A stretch of DNA of 64,000 bases from Rhynchopus sp. YZ270_cl-10 (taxonomy: Eukaryota > Euglenozoa > Diplonemea > Diplonemida > Diplonemidae), in contig OZ037926.1 in NCBI GenBank assembly GCA_964035575.1, forward strand, positions 558,001-622,000, in the 5' to 3' direction. The notes beneath the pieces are model-generated. The model did not search any database, was not told where the DNA came from, and was given only the letters and a program-made list of their open reading frames with translations. The position numbers and the translations under genes were made by a program. Positions 23,207 through 35,970 of the stretch are shown here, piece after piece. Every line of letters starts with the position of its first letter. The stretch's first letter is position 1.

Positions 23207-24110
23207 AAATATACACAAACAAAAAATTTTACTATTAAATGTGGGTTAAACTTACTAGTGACTGTGAACAAAAAAAGGGGAGGAAAGGAGAAACTAAGGC
23301 AATGATGCGGTCATATTTCCCCACCTTCCCCCCCTCCCCCACTCTCAGTAACATAGACTGAAGAGGGGAGAGAGAAAACGGAGATATGACCAGGGTAAAT
23401 AGGAGACGTGTACTGAGGGAAATATCCCTTTTAACACATAGTGGTTTATGGTAATGTGGTGCTTTTTTTTTTTACCCCGAAAAGAAAAGAAAAAGAGTGT
23501 TTTGTCATCCATTTGAGAACTATCGCTTTTTTTGGAAACGCACTGCCATAATTTTTTGTTTGTGCGTAAAGTGTGTAATTAATAGTCTGTGGTGATATTT
23601 TCATTACTGCAATACGCTCCCACTTGACTACCTGGCAGTGAAGAGGAAACCTCTTTAAGGCCAAAAAAGAACGACAGAACTGTGCATGGTATGTCAACAA
23701 CCTCCGTTCTAACTATTTCGGGGTAAGTAGTGTAATGCAAGATCAAAATCAATCCCAGGTTATTGTAAACTAAACTCTGAAAAAAGAATAAAAAATGACT
23801 GGCTATTTCGCAACCCCTCGTTCGAAATAAACTTATAAAGAGGTCAAAAAAACGGCGAGTCTGAGGGTAAAAAAAAAGGTTAAAAAAAGGGTTAAAAAAG
23901 GGGGTAGGACAATTCTAGATAGTGTGAAAGCTTGGAGTGAAATAGAACATAGAACACACGACATGGGGAGTATTTCTTATTATTGTGTCGACATTCACCT
24001 AAGTACGTTGGTAGGTAACTAGGCATCTGTGTTCAATGTGCAGGTAACATTCTTTTCTGGTTTAGCGTCCAGACATTTCATTTATTAGTTTTTTTTTGAA
24101 AAAAATGGTT

Positions 24111-24146
24111 GAAATGTGCTAAATCGCAGCTCAGTCGAGCTGCATA
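24111..24146. repeat. Module I (CTAAA-CGCATCTCAGTCGAG type)
   Basis: A GAAACGTGCTAAAACGCATC-like segment is followed by CTCAGTCGAG, with GCAGCTCAGTCGAGCTGC forming a hairpin in this copy. Other copies are near 27207 and 57503. Confidence 0.5.
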
Positions 24147-27100
24147 AAAATAAATGGTACATACCCCAACACAAAAATCATGGGAGAACGCCAAAAGCTA
24201 AAAGTGGATAGTGCAGGGAATTTTTTTTCTTCCCCCACACAAAACATCAATGTGGTTGTGAAGGGTTTGGGATTTAGGGTCAGTCCTTGTAATTGGTGTT
24301 GTAAATGCGTGTTTTTTCCGGTGGACTTAAGCTAAAAAAAAAAATGAACAAGTTTATCAGGAGTGGGTAAAAACGTCAAAAAAAAGGGGGGGAGGGAGTT
24401 CCCGTGTAGGATGCTTTTACACAGTACACCCCCTTCAGATTGAAAGGGAAGATACATTGGGTTTACGGTGCGTTCCGGGGGTATCGGAAAATACAAATTT
24501 TCATTTCAATTCACAACTCTTCCACAAAAAAAAATATGGCATTTTCGATGTGAAAAAGTTGTGAAAATGAGTCCCATACCCCAGAACACACCAGTTTAGT
24601 GTCATTGCCGTCCGTGCACGCAACACATTGCCTTTCAGATATCGAAAAAAATTTTTTTTGATGTATTCTGTGGCCGGGAGACTCCCCGAGGGTGATCCCA
24701 TAAAAAGGGGTTTGGGCCCCCCTATCCTAGACCAGAAAATTGCCTTAAGGGAAAAGGGGTGATAGTGCACTGTAGACAAGGCTAAACACACACAGAAAAA
24801 AAAGGGGTTGGCAAGACGAACCAAGTGTCCCAAGTTGAAATTAATCGAAAAAGGGTCTCTTGGGTTATACGTACGTACATTGGTACATAAAAAAAATCAA
24901 GAAAAAAAGCTGAAGGCGAACCTAGAAGGGTGGGGGTGTAGGGTGTGGAATATGTGGGGAAACTTTACGATAAAAAAAACATGGGTGTGAGCAGGCCTAA
25001 GGAATAAGAAAACTTGAAAGGTGAGTAGTGCCTCTCGTAGCACACACATCTTTGCATAAGATGATATAGAAAGAAAGTATTGAGGTACAAAAGCCCTCTC
25101 GTCTGACCGTACCCTTGGTACGCGACCGGTACACCAGGCGGGGGACCCGCCATCCGTTAGAGAAAGCTTGAAGTAATGTACCTCACTGTACATTTTGAAA
25201 GGGAGAAAAAAAAACTTAACTTGCAAGGATGATCCTGTGCGCGTTTCGTTTAAAGAGTGCGTCTGATGAAGAGAGAGACAGCCAGAGGACTGCTAAAACA
25301 GAGAAAAATTGTACTTTTTTTTTTCTTTGGATTAAATTTGAGTTATCAAGTGTCACAGAACAACCTTTTCGCTTCGGGAAAAAAAAAGCGAGCACAACGT
25401 TGGAAGACACGTTGGCGGAACACAGCCCTGCACGCACCCCCCCCGGTGGAAAAAGGGATCCACCGTGTGTGCACACACCCCACCCACCATCTCAACAGAG
25501 AAGCGGGGAATTGGGTAACGGTCTGAACTTCCGAGGTTTCGATTCGGTAAAAAGAAAACAGCAAAAAAATACAAAAAAAAAATACAAAAAACAAAGAAAC
25601 AGACACTCTTGGATAAGGCTGGACACACACAAGCACAGAGGACACTCCAGGGGCAAACCCACCGACGTCACAGGGTATCCCCACCCTCTTCTTCTGAATG
25701 CACCCCAGTACTGAGACCATTTGCCTCCATTCAGATACGTTCACCCGTAAAAAGAGATACAGTTTTTTTTTGTCAGATTAACCCAAGCCTTGCTCAGGCA
25801 TCCAAAAGGGATGTGTTAAAGACGGGGGGGGGGGTAAAGAGAGCAACTCAAGAAAAGCTGGATGTGACTCTCTCGTGCACACACATCTTTGTTTAAAAGA
25901 CAGCCAAAAAAAAAAAAAGGGAACCTGGATGGAATCTCTCCCCTCACCTAGCCGCCTCTAGACAAAAATTGTGTTTTCTGCAAAGAAAGTTGACTTGAAA
26001 TACAACAGCCCTCCCATGACAGTGTACTTTGGGTACATGAGCTGGGGTGTACTGGGGTGGACACCTCAAAACCATGCAGTCCTACAAATCCATTTCAAGT
26101 AAAGGGTGATAAGAAAGGTGAAAAATGTGTCTCCGTGGTGACACATACACAAAAAAAAAGAGAAAAAATGAATGAATGTACCTCCTCATACACACACATT
26201 CCATACAAAACAACCTAAGCACTGCTTAGTCATCATAAAAAATACTAAGGTGGGGAAAACGTTAGCTCGTGTATAAAAATAAAAAAAGCTATCAAAAAAA
26301 AGTGGGAATAGGTTGGTCATTTGAAACAGTGGTGGTGGGTTGGTTTTGGTAGGGAAAAATGAGTTGAATTTTGAGTGATCCCATGCAAAGTAGCCAAACA
26401 GCCTACTGCAGCTTCAACGGGGGAATAGTGTAAAGGGGTGGGGGGGTGGTATGGTCTTAACCTATGCTTAGGGTTCAACCAAATAGAAAAACAACAACAG
26501 CAACAAAAACTGTCGGGGTGACATTGTGACATCACACATCTTACAAAAAAAAAAATTGATAAATTGTTGGAGTAGTGTAGTTGCGCTAGGTTGCGTTGCC
26601 ACAAAGTTGTGCAAATCTCCCACTTTCATCCACTGTATTTATCGTTAATTTTTTTGTCAGATGAAAGATGAAAACAGCCTTCAAGTTTTCGAAGAAGAGA
26701 AAAAAAAAAAGCAAAAACAAGCAAAACAACTCGATATTTTCTCCACCGCGAAAACTGGAATACAGCCGTTTTGGCGTCCAAATAAAAGGACGCCAAATCA
26801 AATTACCAAAAAAAAAAATACTCAAAAAAAAAAATTATTTGGACAAGTTTTTTAGCTTGACTGTACACGTTTTTAGGATTCGATATGTTGCCTGTAGGTG
26901 GGGTGTGGTGAACATAAAAAAACGGTAGTAAAAAAGCACATCTTTTGGTGTTCGTGATTTTGCCCCAAAAAGCACCGTAGGGTGCACAAAATAGCGGGGG
27001 GTAGTGTGCGGGCTGCCTTTGTTAAGGAAAAAAAAAGGCACACAAAACCACCGAAACGGGGGGGTCAGGAACACCATTATTTTGCTTTTTAGTTTTGTGC

Positions 27101-27582
27101 AGGGGTTTTTGTCATCAACATTTATTTGCTGGACAGTAGGGGAGATGAGATGTATGGTGGGGTTTTCACCTTGGTCTGACCTGCCATACAACATGCAATA
27201 AAAAATGGTAGAAACGTGCTAGAACGCATCTCAGTCGAGACCTCATATGCAAAGGGTGTTTGTCTGAAAGTTGTTGTTTTTGCTTTGTGCTCTTTTTGTT
27301 TTGGTGGTCTTTAAAAATGTACCATTTGCTTTTTTGTTTTGATATGCAAAGGGTGGGGACGTGAGTGTTCCGTACCGTAAGAGAACGGAGGCGGTTCACA
27401 ACCGCTCGGCGGTTGTGAACCGCCACAAAAAATAAAACATACATTCTCGAACTTTTCTACCGACGTGAGTTTCATTGGATGCATCCCCATCCGCAAAAAA
27501 AAAAGGGGGTCGTCAGAAGTTTTGGTGAGCAAAACACCAACCTTCTTTTGATATGGAATTTTTATTTTCATTTTGAAAAATT

Positions 27583-27646
27583 GTTGGAGTAGTGTAGTTG
27601 CCTCGGGTTGTGTTGCCACAGTTTGTTGCAATCTCCACTGTATTTT
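27583..27646. repeat. Module E copy
   Basis: This reads TTGTTGGAGTAGTGTAGTTG, then CCTCGGGTTGTGTTGCCACA, then GTTTG, then CAATCTCCACT. GGAGT/CTCC and AGTG/CACT arms can pair. Other copies are near 1504, 26567, 27878, 29384, 29974 and 37406. The 1504 and 37406 copies lack the middle CTCGGGTTGTGTTGCC segment. Confidence 0.65.
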
Positions 27647-28574
27647 TATTTTATTTTATTGTGTTGCCTCGTGTACACGCAGCCATCAGTGGTACCTCTT
27701 CACATCTCTTCATGGCGGTGGGGACAGTGTCCCCTTATCCTTGGCGAGAGATATAGCGGTCGCATGGAAAGACTATTGGATTGGTGTGCCGACAATAAAA
27801 CATCACTCAAAGTACCCCTTGGTGGGTAACTGAGCCGATTGCAGACACAAGGCAACTTTTTTTTATTTTATTTTTTTTAGTGCAGTTGCCTCGGTTATGT
27901 TGCCACAGTTTTTGTGCAAATATCCACTTTTTTTTGTTGTATTAGTGTACCGAGGGTGAGCTCCACTATTTTACTATTTTTGGGAGCCCACGTTCCCTCT
28001 TTGAGGTAAATGGTAAGAAGGGACACACTACTATCATTTCTTAGTTGGATTTCAAAAAAAAGAAGAACAAAGGTCTATGTATGATTAGATCGCACAAAAA
28101 AGGGGGGGAAACGCCCTCACGTAAATTGCGGGGGTTTGCGGATGCCTTTTGAAAGTTAGTAAAAAATTCCAAGTTATTTTTTTTGAAAAAAAAAACTTAG
28201 AAAAAAACGTGTAGCAACAGACCAGTTTACTTCCATTTTTCCGACTCGGGGGGAGGAATTTTTTTTTTTAAATTTTTATTTGGGGTCTGTTATTCCAAAC
28301 TATGGGCTCTATCGGGGGGGTAGGGTTGGGGAGTGTATGAGGGGATTTGGCGTTGCACTCCCGACTTTACAAAATCAGGAATACAAAAACCTGCCACTTC
28401 TTTTTTTTTTAATTGCGTCGACTTTTCCCCCTTTTCGCAATTTTTTTTTTTTTTTTTTTGCTATCGGATTTAACGACAATTTTTGATGTGGTCAACAAAC
28501 AGTGCTTGTTTGTTATTATTGATAATTTTGTTCTTTTGTAGTGCAGCTACCACAAAAACGAACGCCACAAAAAT

Positions 28575-28660
28575 AGTAACTCTGATAGGTAAGTAAAAGG
28601 GGGAAAACAAAAGTTTTTTTTTCCCCCGTTGATTGCTCAATTACCCTGTTGGAGGGGTGA
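28575..28660. repeat. Dispersed 80-bp repeat, copy 1
   Basis: AATAGTAACTCTGATA followed by GTAAAAGGGGG and later CAATTACCCTGTT is shared with 39643-39710 in the same orientation. Confidence 0.5.
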
Positions 28661-30205
28661 CTGGCGTATCTGAGGAACTATTTCTCTCCTTTAAGCTACG
28701 CTTGTAGGGATAAAAAAAAAGACTAAGGTACTGGGGTACTAGGGTGTGGGTTTTTTGCAGGGAAGGCAATATGAGGGAAACTATTTTTTTTTTTTGTTGG
28801 ATTAGTGTAGCTGCCAGACAAGACAGTCTTCACTGCCCAGTGTTTTTTTTTGTTTTTTTTTTATTTTTGGGGGGACTAATTCACAAAAAATGGGGTGGGA
28901 ACAGCCGGGTGGGGGGCTTTTTTGGTAACTGGTAATTTGTCGGGAAAATATTACAAGGGGGTTGGAGAACTGAGGGGGGTCGGTAGGGTAGGGGGAGTTG
29001 CACGAAAACTTTTTTTTTCTATACACAAAAACAACGCATGACGAAATACACAAAGGGGGGGTTTTTTTTTTTGGGTTTGTTTAGTCAAAAAAAAAGCTAC
29101 AGCACTATATCGACACTGTAGGACATTATTTATGGGGGGGGGGAAATCGAAACATTTTTTTTTTTTGTGTATTTCAGAATACATCTTACTGAGTTTCGTT
29201 TTGGTTTATTTTGCTCTCTCCATCCCTCTCATTTGTTTTTTTTTTTTTTTGCGAGAAGACCTAGCTGGGCGTGTGTCTCCTCTTCTTGAAATCTTGGCGC
29301 TCGAAAGCTCCATGATAACGGTAATGAGAAAGCAATATTATACACAACGGGGGTGGGGTTTTTTTTATGAAGTTTGAAAAAATTGTTGGAGTAGTGCAGT
29401 TGCCTCGGCTGTGTTGCCACAGTTTTTGTGCAAATCTCCACTTTCCAGTTTTTTGATATGTTTGCTTTGTGCTCTTGTTTTGCGGACACAACGAGGGGGG
29501 TAGGGTTGATGCGCGTTGTATAACGCTCTGCCGCAACCCTGCTGAGGTGTGTGGGGCTGGGGGCTGATTAAAAAAAAAAAAAACAAATCAAAATACTTTG
29601 TAAGATGAATGTGCCTCTCTCATACACAACAGCTTGCAAAGTATCAAGGCTAAAGGGAAATGGAACAGGGTGGAAAGAACTGGGGGAGGGGGAGGGGGGC
29701 AACACTGCGTTGCTACTCAAATGATGAGTTAAATCTACCAAAAAAAAAAGGGGGGCGTGTGGGGGTTTTTTATGAGATGAACCTAAGTCTTTCGTACTGA
29801 ATCTGACTAGATTATTCTTTTGGTTTATTCATCTCGTGCTTAGTCATCTCCATGCAAGACGTCTTAAAAATACGACTGAAATAATAGGGGTTTTACGCAT
29901 CGACCCATATTTAAGACAAAAGAAGGACATATTTGGATTCGATAAAATATTTTCGGAGATCATTTTTTTGGATAAATTGTTGGAGTAGTGTAGTTGCCTC
30001 GGGTTGTGTTGCCACAGTTTGTGCAAATCTCTACTTCTTTTTTGAGAATTTTTTGAGAAAAGAAAAGTTGGGGAACGGGGTAGCTTATTTGATTGTTTTC
30101 TTTTTTTTTGAACTTTGAAATAATTGGAATATTCTGTCAACCTTTTTATCGACAAACACTTTATACCTACTGGAAGAAAGATCTGAACTCAATGAAAGCC
30201 TTTTT

Positions 30206-30262
30206 GATATCGACAATCACCTAAGGACCCGCTTGGGGAACCTAGGGTCTGTACTCAATGCC
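30206..30262. repeat. Module G copy
   Basis: The pattern is ATCGACAATCAC, TAATACCTACCGG, then a CTGTTCTCAATGCC tail. Copies are near 30143, 36578, 38435 and 56308. ACCGGT or its near-palindromes sit at the centre. Confidence 0.45.
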
Positions 30263-30865
30263 TTTTTTTATTTTATTTTGCAAAAAAAAATCTGAAATTC
30301 TTGTGTTTTTTTTTCTCCTTGAAAAATAAATGGAATGACAAACGCACAATCACCTCGTGTGATTTAACTATAAAAAAAAAAAAATGACAATGACGAAAAA
30401 CCTACACCGTTATTATAAAAAAGAAACCACACAAAGTCAATCGGTAAGGGGGGACTGCTGCCCCCACCCTCATCCGATGCGCCCTTCTACCCTACCCACA
30501 CCAAAATGCACAATCCTTTTTTTTTTTTGTGAAAACTTGTATTAGTGCAGACGAGGATGAGCTCCACTATACTTTTTGAAATCATACAATCCAGCGTTAT
30601 ATTAAATGACCAACATCAACCTAGAACGCTTTGTTATAACATCTGGGTACGTAAAAAAAAAGACAAACTTAAGTATGGAAGGCGGAACGGGAACACCCCC
30701 ATACAATTACACAACGAATACGGGTGAAGCTGAAAAATAAAGACTGTTTTTTAGGAACAACAGGGTTTGCCTCCATCTATGCAATAACCCCATACTCTAT
30801 TCCAAAAAAATACTTGAAAATGTGTGCGGCAGAGGAGGTATCCTGCAGGGTTACGCATCTTTTAT

Positions 30866-31237
30866 TTAAATTTCCACCTGATTTTTTTTCACCCGCGGAG
30901 AGGAGCGGATAGGTCTGGACCGGAAAACCCCACACAGCATCTGACTCAACCATCTGTCATCATTACGGTTTCACCGTCTCTCAGTTCTAAGGAGGATTTT
31001 TTTGATACTGCTATTCGCAGTATCCTGGATGTGTTTGGACGCACTCCGTCCCTCTTCATCACTCTTGTACCAAGGAAAATATCGGACCAACAGGAAGTCA
31101 AGTTCTGACTCCTCCAAAAATTCTGATTTTCAACCTCACAGATAGGCGCGGAGAGGTCCGAACAGGGTCGAAACAGGGTGAGAATAGGCCGGATATAGAT
31201 AGGGCAAAAAGCCGTTTAAAAAATCAGGTGGAAATTA
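30866..31237. mobile_element. 372-bp TIR element with coding-like interior
   Basis: The ends are TAAATTTCCACCTGATTTTT and its near-perfect inverse AAAAAATCAGGTGGAAATTA. The interior is less A/T-rich than its surroundings and carries a 60-codon open stretch (plus strand, start PSVIITVSPSLSSKEDFFDT) that I do not recognise. It may be a captured gene piece. Confidence 0.55.
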
Positions 31238-32003
31238 AAGAAGAAAAAAATGAAAAATGAAAGAAGGAAAACTTGAAAGATGAAATATGTCTCGTTGTAC
31301 ACACACATCTTTGTTTTTTTTTTTTTTTAGAGGGTTTTCTTTTAGAACGAAGTTGTGTACATGAAAACGTTGCGCGTAAACATACCAGATGAATAAAGAA
31401 AAGTATAGAAGATGAACCTAAGCCTCTCCGCTGCTTAGTCTGATTAGATTATTCTTTGGTCCTCTTCAAAAAAAATAAAATGATAGCCCCATAGTAACGC
31501 ATGAAACCTTCCCACATTTGCTTTTGAAAAAGCTCCCTGGAGAAAGAAAAAAAGGCAAACTTAAAAAAAGAATACAAAAAAAAATGGCGACGTTGGCCAA
31601 TTATTTTGTCCAAAGAAAAAAAAAGAAAAAAAGAAAAGCTACGTTTGTTTAACTTCAACTTTTAAACAACCCTTCCACAGTAGTGCCAGCCAACTGAAAT
31701 TATAAGTTGCATATGCGCCTGGATCAAAAGAAAAAAACCCCCCCACGTTGAGGGGCTGATGTCATCAACTGTGTGGGAGGACATTGTCCAGGTTCCTCTC
31801 AGGAATTGTTGCGCTCTGTTGGCTTGGTTCCCAAGACGCATGTCAACGAGGTGTGCTGCATCTGGTCTGTGTTGGGTCGATAAAATAATGGAAAAAAAAA
31901 GAAGGGTTGATATAGATATCCTTGAAAGAATGATCCGAAGCTAAAGATCACCGAATACAACAAAAGGGTTTTCAAAGTTTTTAAAAAAATGATCAAGAAA
32001 AAA

Positions 32004-32061
32004 TGGGGTAAAAAAATGGGGTAAAAAAATGGGGTAAAAAAATGGGGTAAAAAAATGGGGT
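32004..32061. repeat. 14-bp tandem repeat (TGGGGTAAAAAAA)
   Basis: Four to five near-perfect copies of ATGGGGTAAAAAA occur head to tail. Confidence 0.85.
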
Positions 32062-32250
32062 GGTATTTGGTTTACCATTCGTGAACACCTTCCCTTTTGT
32101 GTATCACAATTTTTTTTTAAAAAAAATGGATTTCCCACACAACTCATTTTCGGAGCTGCGTACGACTTTGAACAGAAAAGGGGGATCAAATAAAAAAAGT
32201 GTAGTTGGAAGTGCAATAATGAAAAAAGAAAAGATTGTTTTTTTATTATA

Positions 32251-32276
32251 AGATGAACCTACTGCTCCAGTCACCT
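32251..32276. repeat. Hairpin module A, ACTG/CAGT variant
   Basis: AGATGAACCTACTG, CTC, CAGTCACCT. The inner arms changed to ACTG/CAGT and still pair. Confidence 0.55.
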
Positions 32277-32366
32277 AAAAAAAAGAGGTTGTAAATATGA
32301 GTTTTTTTAAAAAAAAACCTCATTTTTTAGTTACCTTGCAACCCTATTTTAACACCAAGCACTATA

Positions 32367-32584
32367 CACGGTTCGGAAAAGTACTTTTTTAAAAAGTAAT
32401 ATTTTTTGGTCAAAAAAAGTACTTTTTCACTTTTCGAAAAAAAAAGTACTTTTTTTTTTTTCATCAAAATTGTACAGGAAAAAAAAAAGTACTTGAAAAA
32501 AAAAAAAAGTACTTTTTTTTCTTCAAGTACTTTTTTTTTTGGAAAAGTACTTTACTTTTGGGCAAAGTACTTTTCCGATCCGTG
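32367..32584. mobile_element. 218-bp AGTACT-array TIR element with 6-bp TSD
   Basis: The inverted ends are CACGGTTCGGAAAAGTAC and GTACTTTTCCGATCCGTG. ACTATA is duplicated directly at 32361-32366 and 32585-32590. The interior holds about eight AGTACT palindromes separated by A/T runs. It is non-coding and non-autonomous. Confidence 0.8.
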
Positions 32585-32760
32585 ACTATAGTGCATGAAT
32601 GCCGTTGGTCAGAGGGGTTCTACTCATTTTTCGTGTTGGTGAAAATAAAGGGAAAATAAATAAATCATCTTTGAGAATAGAGAGCCTTTTTAAGATATGC
32701 ACCCGGAAGGTCGCATATTGAAATAAGAAAGAATTGGTTCATATACGAACTATTCTACTG

Positions 32761-32893
32761 TGGTGTTCCCGAAAGGGCCCATATTGACAGGTCCTTGACA
32801 TGTCCTTGACACAAGGTTTACAGGGGAAAATGACACACCCCCCCTATATTGACATGTCCTTGACATGTCCCCGACAGCAGATCGGTAACACCA
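32761..32893. mobile_element. 133-bp TGGTG...CACCA element, 5-bp TSD, with empty-site relative
   Basis: The ends are TGGTGTT and AACACCA. TACTG is duplicated at 32756-32760 and 32894-32898. The flanking sequence without the insert is present at 2468-2540, where a single TACTG occurs (2495-2499). This fixes both ends of the element. The interior repeats TTGACA[TG]GTCC units. Confidence 0.85.
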
Positions 32894-34106
32894 TACTGAA
32901 TAGAAGGTATAATAGGGTGCACCAAAATGTACCAGAAAGAAGGAAAAAAAAAATTATGTTGGCATAGACAAGAAGTAGTCGGTAAATACGACTTCGAGCC
33001 AGGTTTTTTTGTAACAGGTTTTTTTTTTTTGAACAGTTTTTCCATTTTTCACTCACATTTTTAAAAAGAAGAAGCAAAGAAAAACGTAAAACGTAAAACG
33101 GAGACTAAACAGTTTTTTTTTTGTATTAGACTGCAACGTTATAATGGAATAAGGTACGGAAACACATATAAAAAAAGGAACGAAAGAGAGAGAGATACAA
33201 AGGGATGGTGTTGGCAGTGACAAAAAAATGGGGGGTTATTTGAAAATTGAAGCAGAAATTTAATTTCTGGTATTTTTCAGGTACTGGCAACAGGCAGTGA
33301 CAAAAAGGGGGGGGAAAGACTTTTTACAACTGAAGGTACTTTTTGAATATTCCGTGAGATACCAAATTGTGTACCAACCACCAAAGAAAGAAAGAAAGAA
33401 AAAACCATACCAGAACCACACCAAAAAACCCGCATATTTTACCTTTTTTTTCAATCACATTCAGAAAGATTTATTTTTTCAAAAAACTTTTTTGTGGGAA
33501 AAAATTTTTCAGGCTTTCTGGGTTACTTTATATGACTGAAAAAAAGAGAAAAATATCGGGAAGGTTGAACCTCTAAGCCTCTCCACGCTGAGTCACCTTG
33601 AAAAAAGAGAAGTAGAAAAAAAAAAATTGAAACGTTAACGGAGAGAGAAAACCCCCTGACAACATCATTCGAGATGCCTAAACCATACAGGGAAGAAATG
33701 TGAGGGGGAAAAAAAACAGAGAAAGTTGAAAGTATAAACACCTCACCGTGCATCGGCGGACGCAGAGCACTGGGGGGTGAATTTCATTTCATTTGTCAAA
33801 GAAAATGGAAGAAAAAAAAAACAAAAAATGGATTTAAAAAATAACTCAAATCAATATTTATAGAGATGTACTGGGAAGGGCAATGTCGCGTACTGCACCA
33901 CGAAGTAAACGACTTAGCTTTGTGGTTTTACTTATAAGTTCACCGTTGTAACGGCCAACGGTGAAACCACAAATAAAATCACAACTTAAGTCATTTATTT
34001 CACCGTGGGGCGACGCTACTGGAGGAGGGGGGGGAGCAATGATTTACTTGAAAATCGGTTTTTTTTTCCTTTACTTTGTGCACTTTAATCATTTTTTATT
34101 CTGTGT

Positions 34107-34190
34107 GTTTCCACTCAAAACAAGCGTCTTGTTTTTTTTGTTGTTTGCTTATGAGAAATGGTCGTCCTTAGTTGTAGGTACGTTGTGGAG
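34107..34190. repeat. Dispersed repeat shared with 63.75-63.83 kb
   Basis: GTTTCCACTCAAAACAAGCG, then GTTGTTTGCTTATGAG, then CTTAGTTGTAGGTACGT are shared in order and orientation with 63750-63826. Confidence 0.55.
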
Positions 34191-34526
34191 TCCACTACGT
34201 ATCGTATTTACTACGGACGGCGCTAATTTTTTTCTTCCTTTATTTTCCATGAGAAAGGTTGAAAAACGTGGTCACCCCTCCCACATATTTTTAAAAGAAA
34301 ATGAAAAATTTTAAAAAAAAAACACAAACAAACAACGGGTCAAGCTCTGGTAGAGAAATCCAAACCATACACGAATAGGGGTGGGGAGGGGAGTGGGGTG
34401 AAAAACAGAGAAAGACTGAAAAAAAAATGAACGCAAGCCCCCCCGCAAAGCGTTTTTTGTCACCTAGAAATGAAAAAAAAAAAAAAAAATGAACTAGAAA
34501 CCCCTCATGACAGTGTACCTTTGGTA

Positions 34527-35206
34527 CACCATGGACTCGTAATGACATTACGTGACGAGGGACGAGGGAAATTACGTGGGAAATTACGCGCGCAATGACG
34601 TCGTCACGACGCGGGCACCCCCTCGTAATGACGACGTCATGACGTGGGGTTTCCCTCGTCACGACGACGGCATTACGACGTCATGACGAGGGGGTGCCCT
34701 CGTAATTACGAGGGCACCCCTCGTAATTACGAGGGGTGCTCCCGTGGTCATTGTCTGGCTATTGCCTCCCAGGGAAAGGGACTCTCGAATTTTTTTTTTG
34801 GCCCCTATATAGGGCTAATTTCGACGATTTGAGGCCATTAAAAGCAAAATTTGGCACTTTTAAGCATCTGTGGGGGTCTAATGGCCGTATTTTGGCTGAA
34901 ATTTGACTTGACAATTTTTTTCACCATTTGGTCAATCTGAGGTTTTCTTTGGATTTTTTGGGCCACTTTATGACCTACCACGCCCGATTTTTGAAAAAAA
35001 AAATTTTTTTTGTATTGGTCAAAAATCGCCTTGTCGTGGGTGCCCACGTCATGACGACGTCGTGACGTGGTAATTACGAGGGGGTGCCCTCGTAATTACC
35101 TCGTCATGACGAGGGCACCCCCTCGTAATTACGAGGGGGTGCCCTCGTCAAGGCACTCGTAATTACCTCGTCATGACGCGCGTAATGTCATTACGAGTCC
35201 ATGGTG
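34527..35206. mobile_element. 680-bp TIR element made of CGTCATGACG / CGTAATTACG palindromes
   Basis: The ends CACCATGGACTCGTAATGAC... and their inverse are flanked by TA (34525-34526 and 35207-35208), as in Tc1/mariner-type insertion. The insertion splits a hairpin module C; the two halves of the module continue on each side. Both flanks of the element are dense in short palindromes (GACGTC, TCATGA, TAATTA, CCCTCGTAATTACGAGGG), and the centre (about 34780-35045) is A/T-rich and unique. No transposase is present. Confidence 0.8.
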
Positions 35207-35726
35207 TATATGATGTGCACCGGGTGGCACACCCCCAACCATGCAGTACTACACCCATTTCGAGGTTGACATCTGATACACAAAATGCGACCACCTCGCA
35301 ACATTAAATCCACTGAAACGGCACATTAGGATATCACCCAACCCTTTTTCAGAGAAAAAGACTGACAGCAGTGGTGTGTTGAGTTTAAGCCTTGCTTCGG
35401 GCATTCGGGTATTTTAAAAACAACGTACGGGGGTCAATATACGGCAAAGTGCAAACCCCCTCCCTCGACGTTGAGGCAGATGTGTGTAAATAAAACAATG
35501 AAAAGATGTATCTCGCGTTGGAGGCACATCCCATAAGAAACCTCCTGCATGATCTCAATCATGAGTGGATTGATGGGAAGGGGGTTTTTTTTACTTTTGC
35601 TTTTGCAGATGTTAGGGAGCTTTTTTGCTTTGAGATCCATCTTATGTCAGGGCCTGCTTTGCTTTTGTTCATTTTGTTTTGTTTTGTTTTGTTAATGCAA
35701 ATTCTAATGAAATGTACCCTACTCAC

Positions 35727-35766
35727 ATATGATACCAGACATCCGGATGAAAGCAACAAAAAAATA
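35727..35766. repeat. Module H copy
   Basis: The pattern is ACATCCGGATGAAAGCA, with a fuller form GCACCTCCGACTGACCCACG then ATGCCAGCCATCCGGATG at 57386-57436. Others are at 43735 and 63328. CATCCGGATG is palindromic. Confidence 0.5.
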
Positions 35767-35970
35767 CACAAAAAAATACTTTGGGGATGAATGTGCCTCT
35801 CGTGCACACGTATAAAAAAAGGCGGGATGGGGGAAACGGGTATACCCACCCTCGATCTCACGAATATTCACCCAATGTATAAAACAAAGGGAAAATATAT
35901 CATCGTAGACCACCTTCTTCCCCCTATATGGTGGGTACAGGAAGAGGGTTTTTTGGGCTGTTTTTCTTTT

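Noticed and set aside
25229-25714. 161-codon plus-strand frame
   Set aside because: Low complexity, Lys-rich from A runs. No homology recognised and no splice-supported extension.
34540-35200. Bacterial-type operator array suggested by dense palindromes
   Set aside because: The palindromes lie inside a bounded TIR element with TA duplication in eukaryotic DNA.
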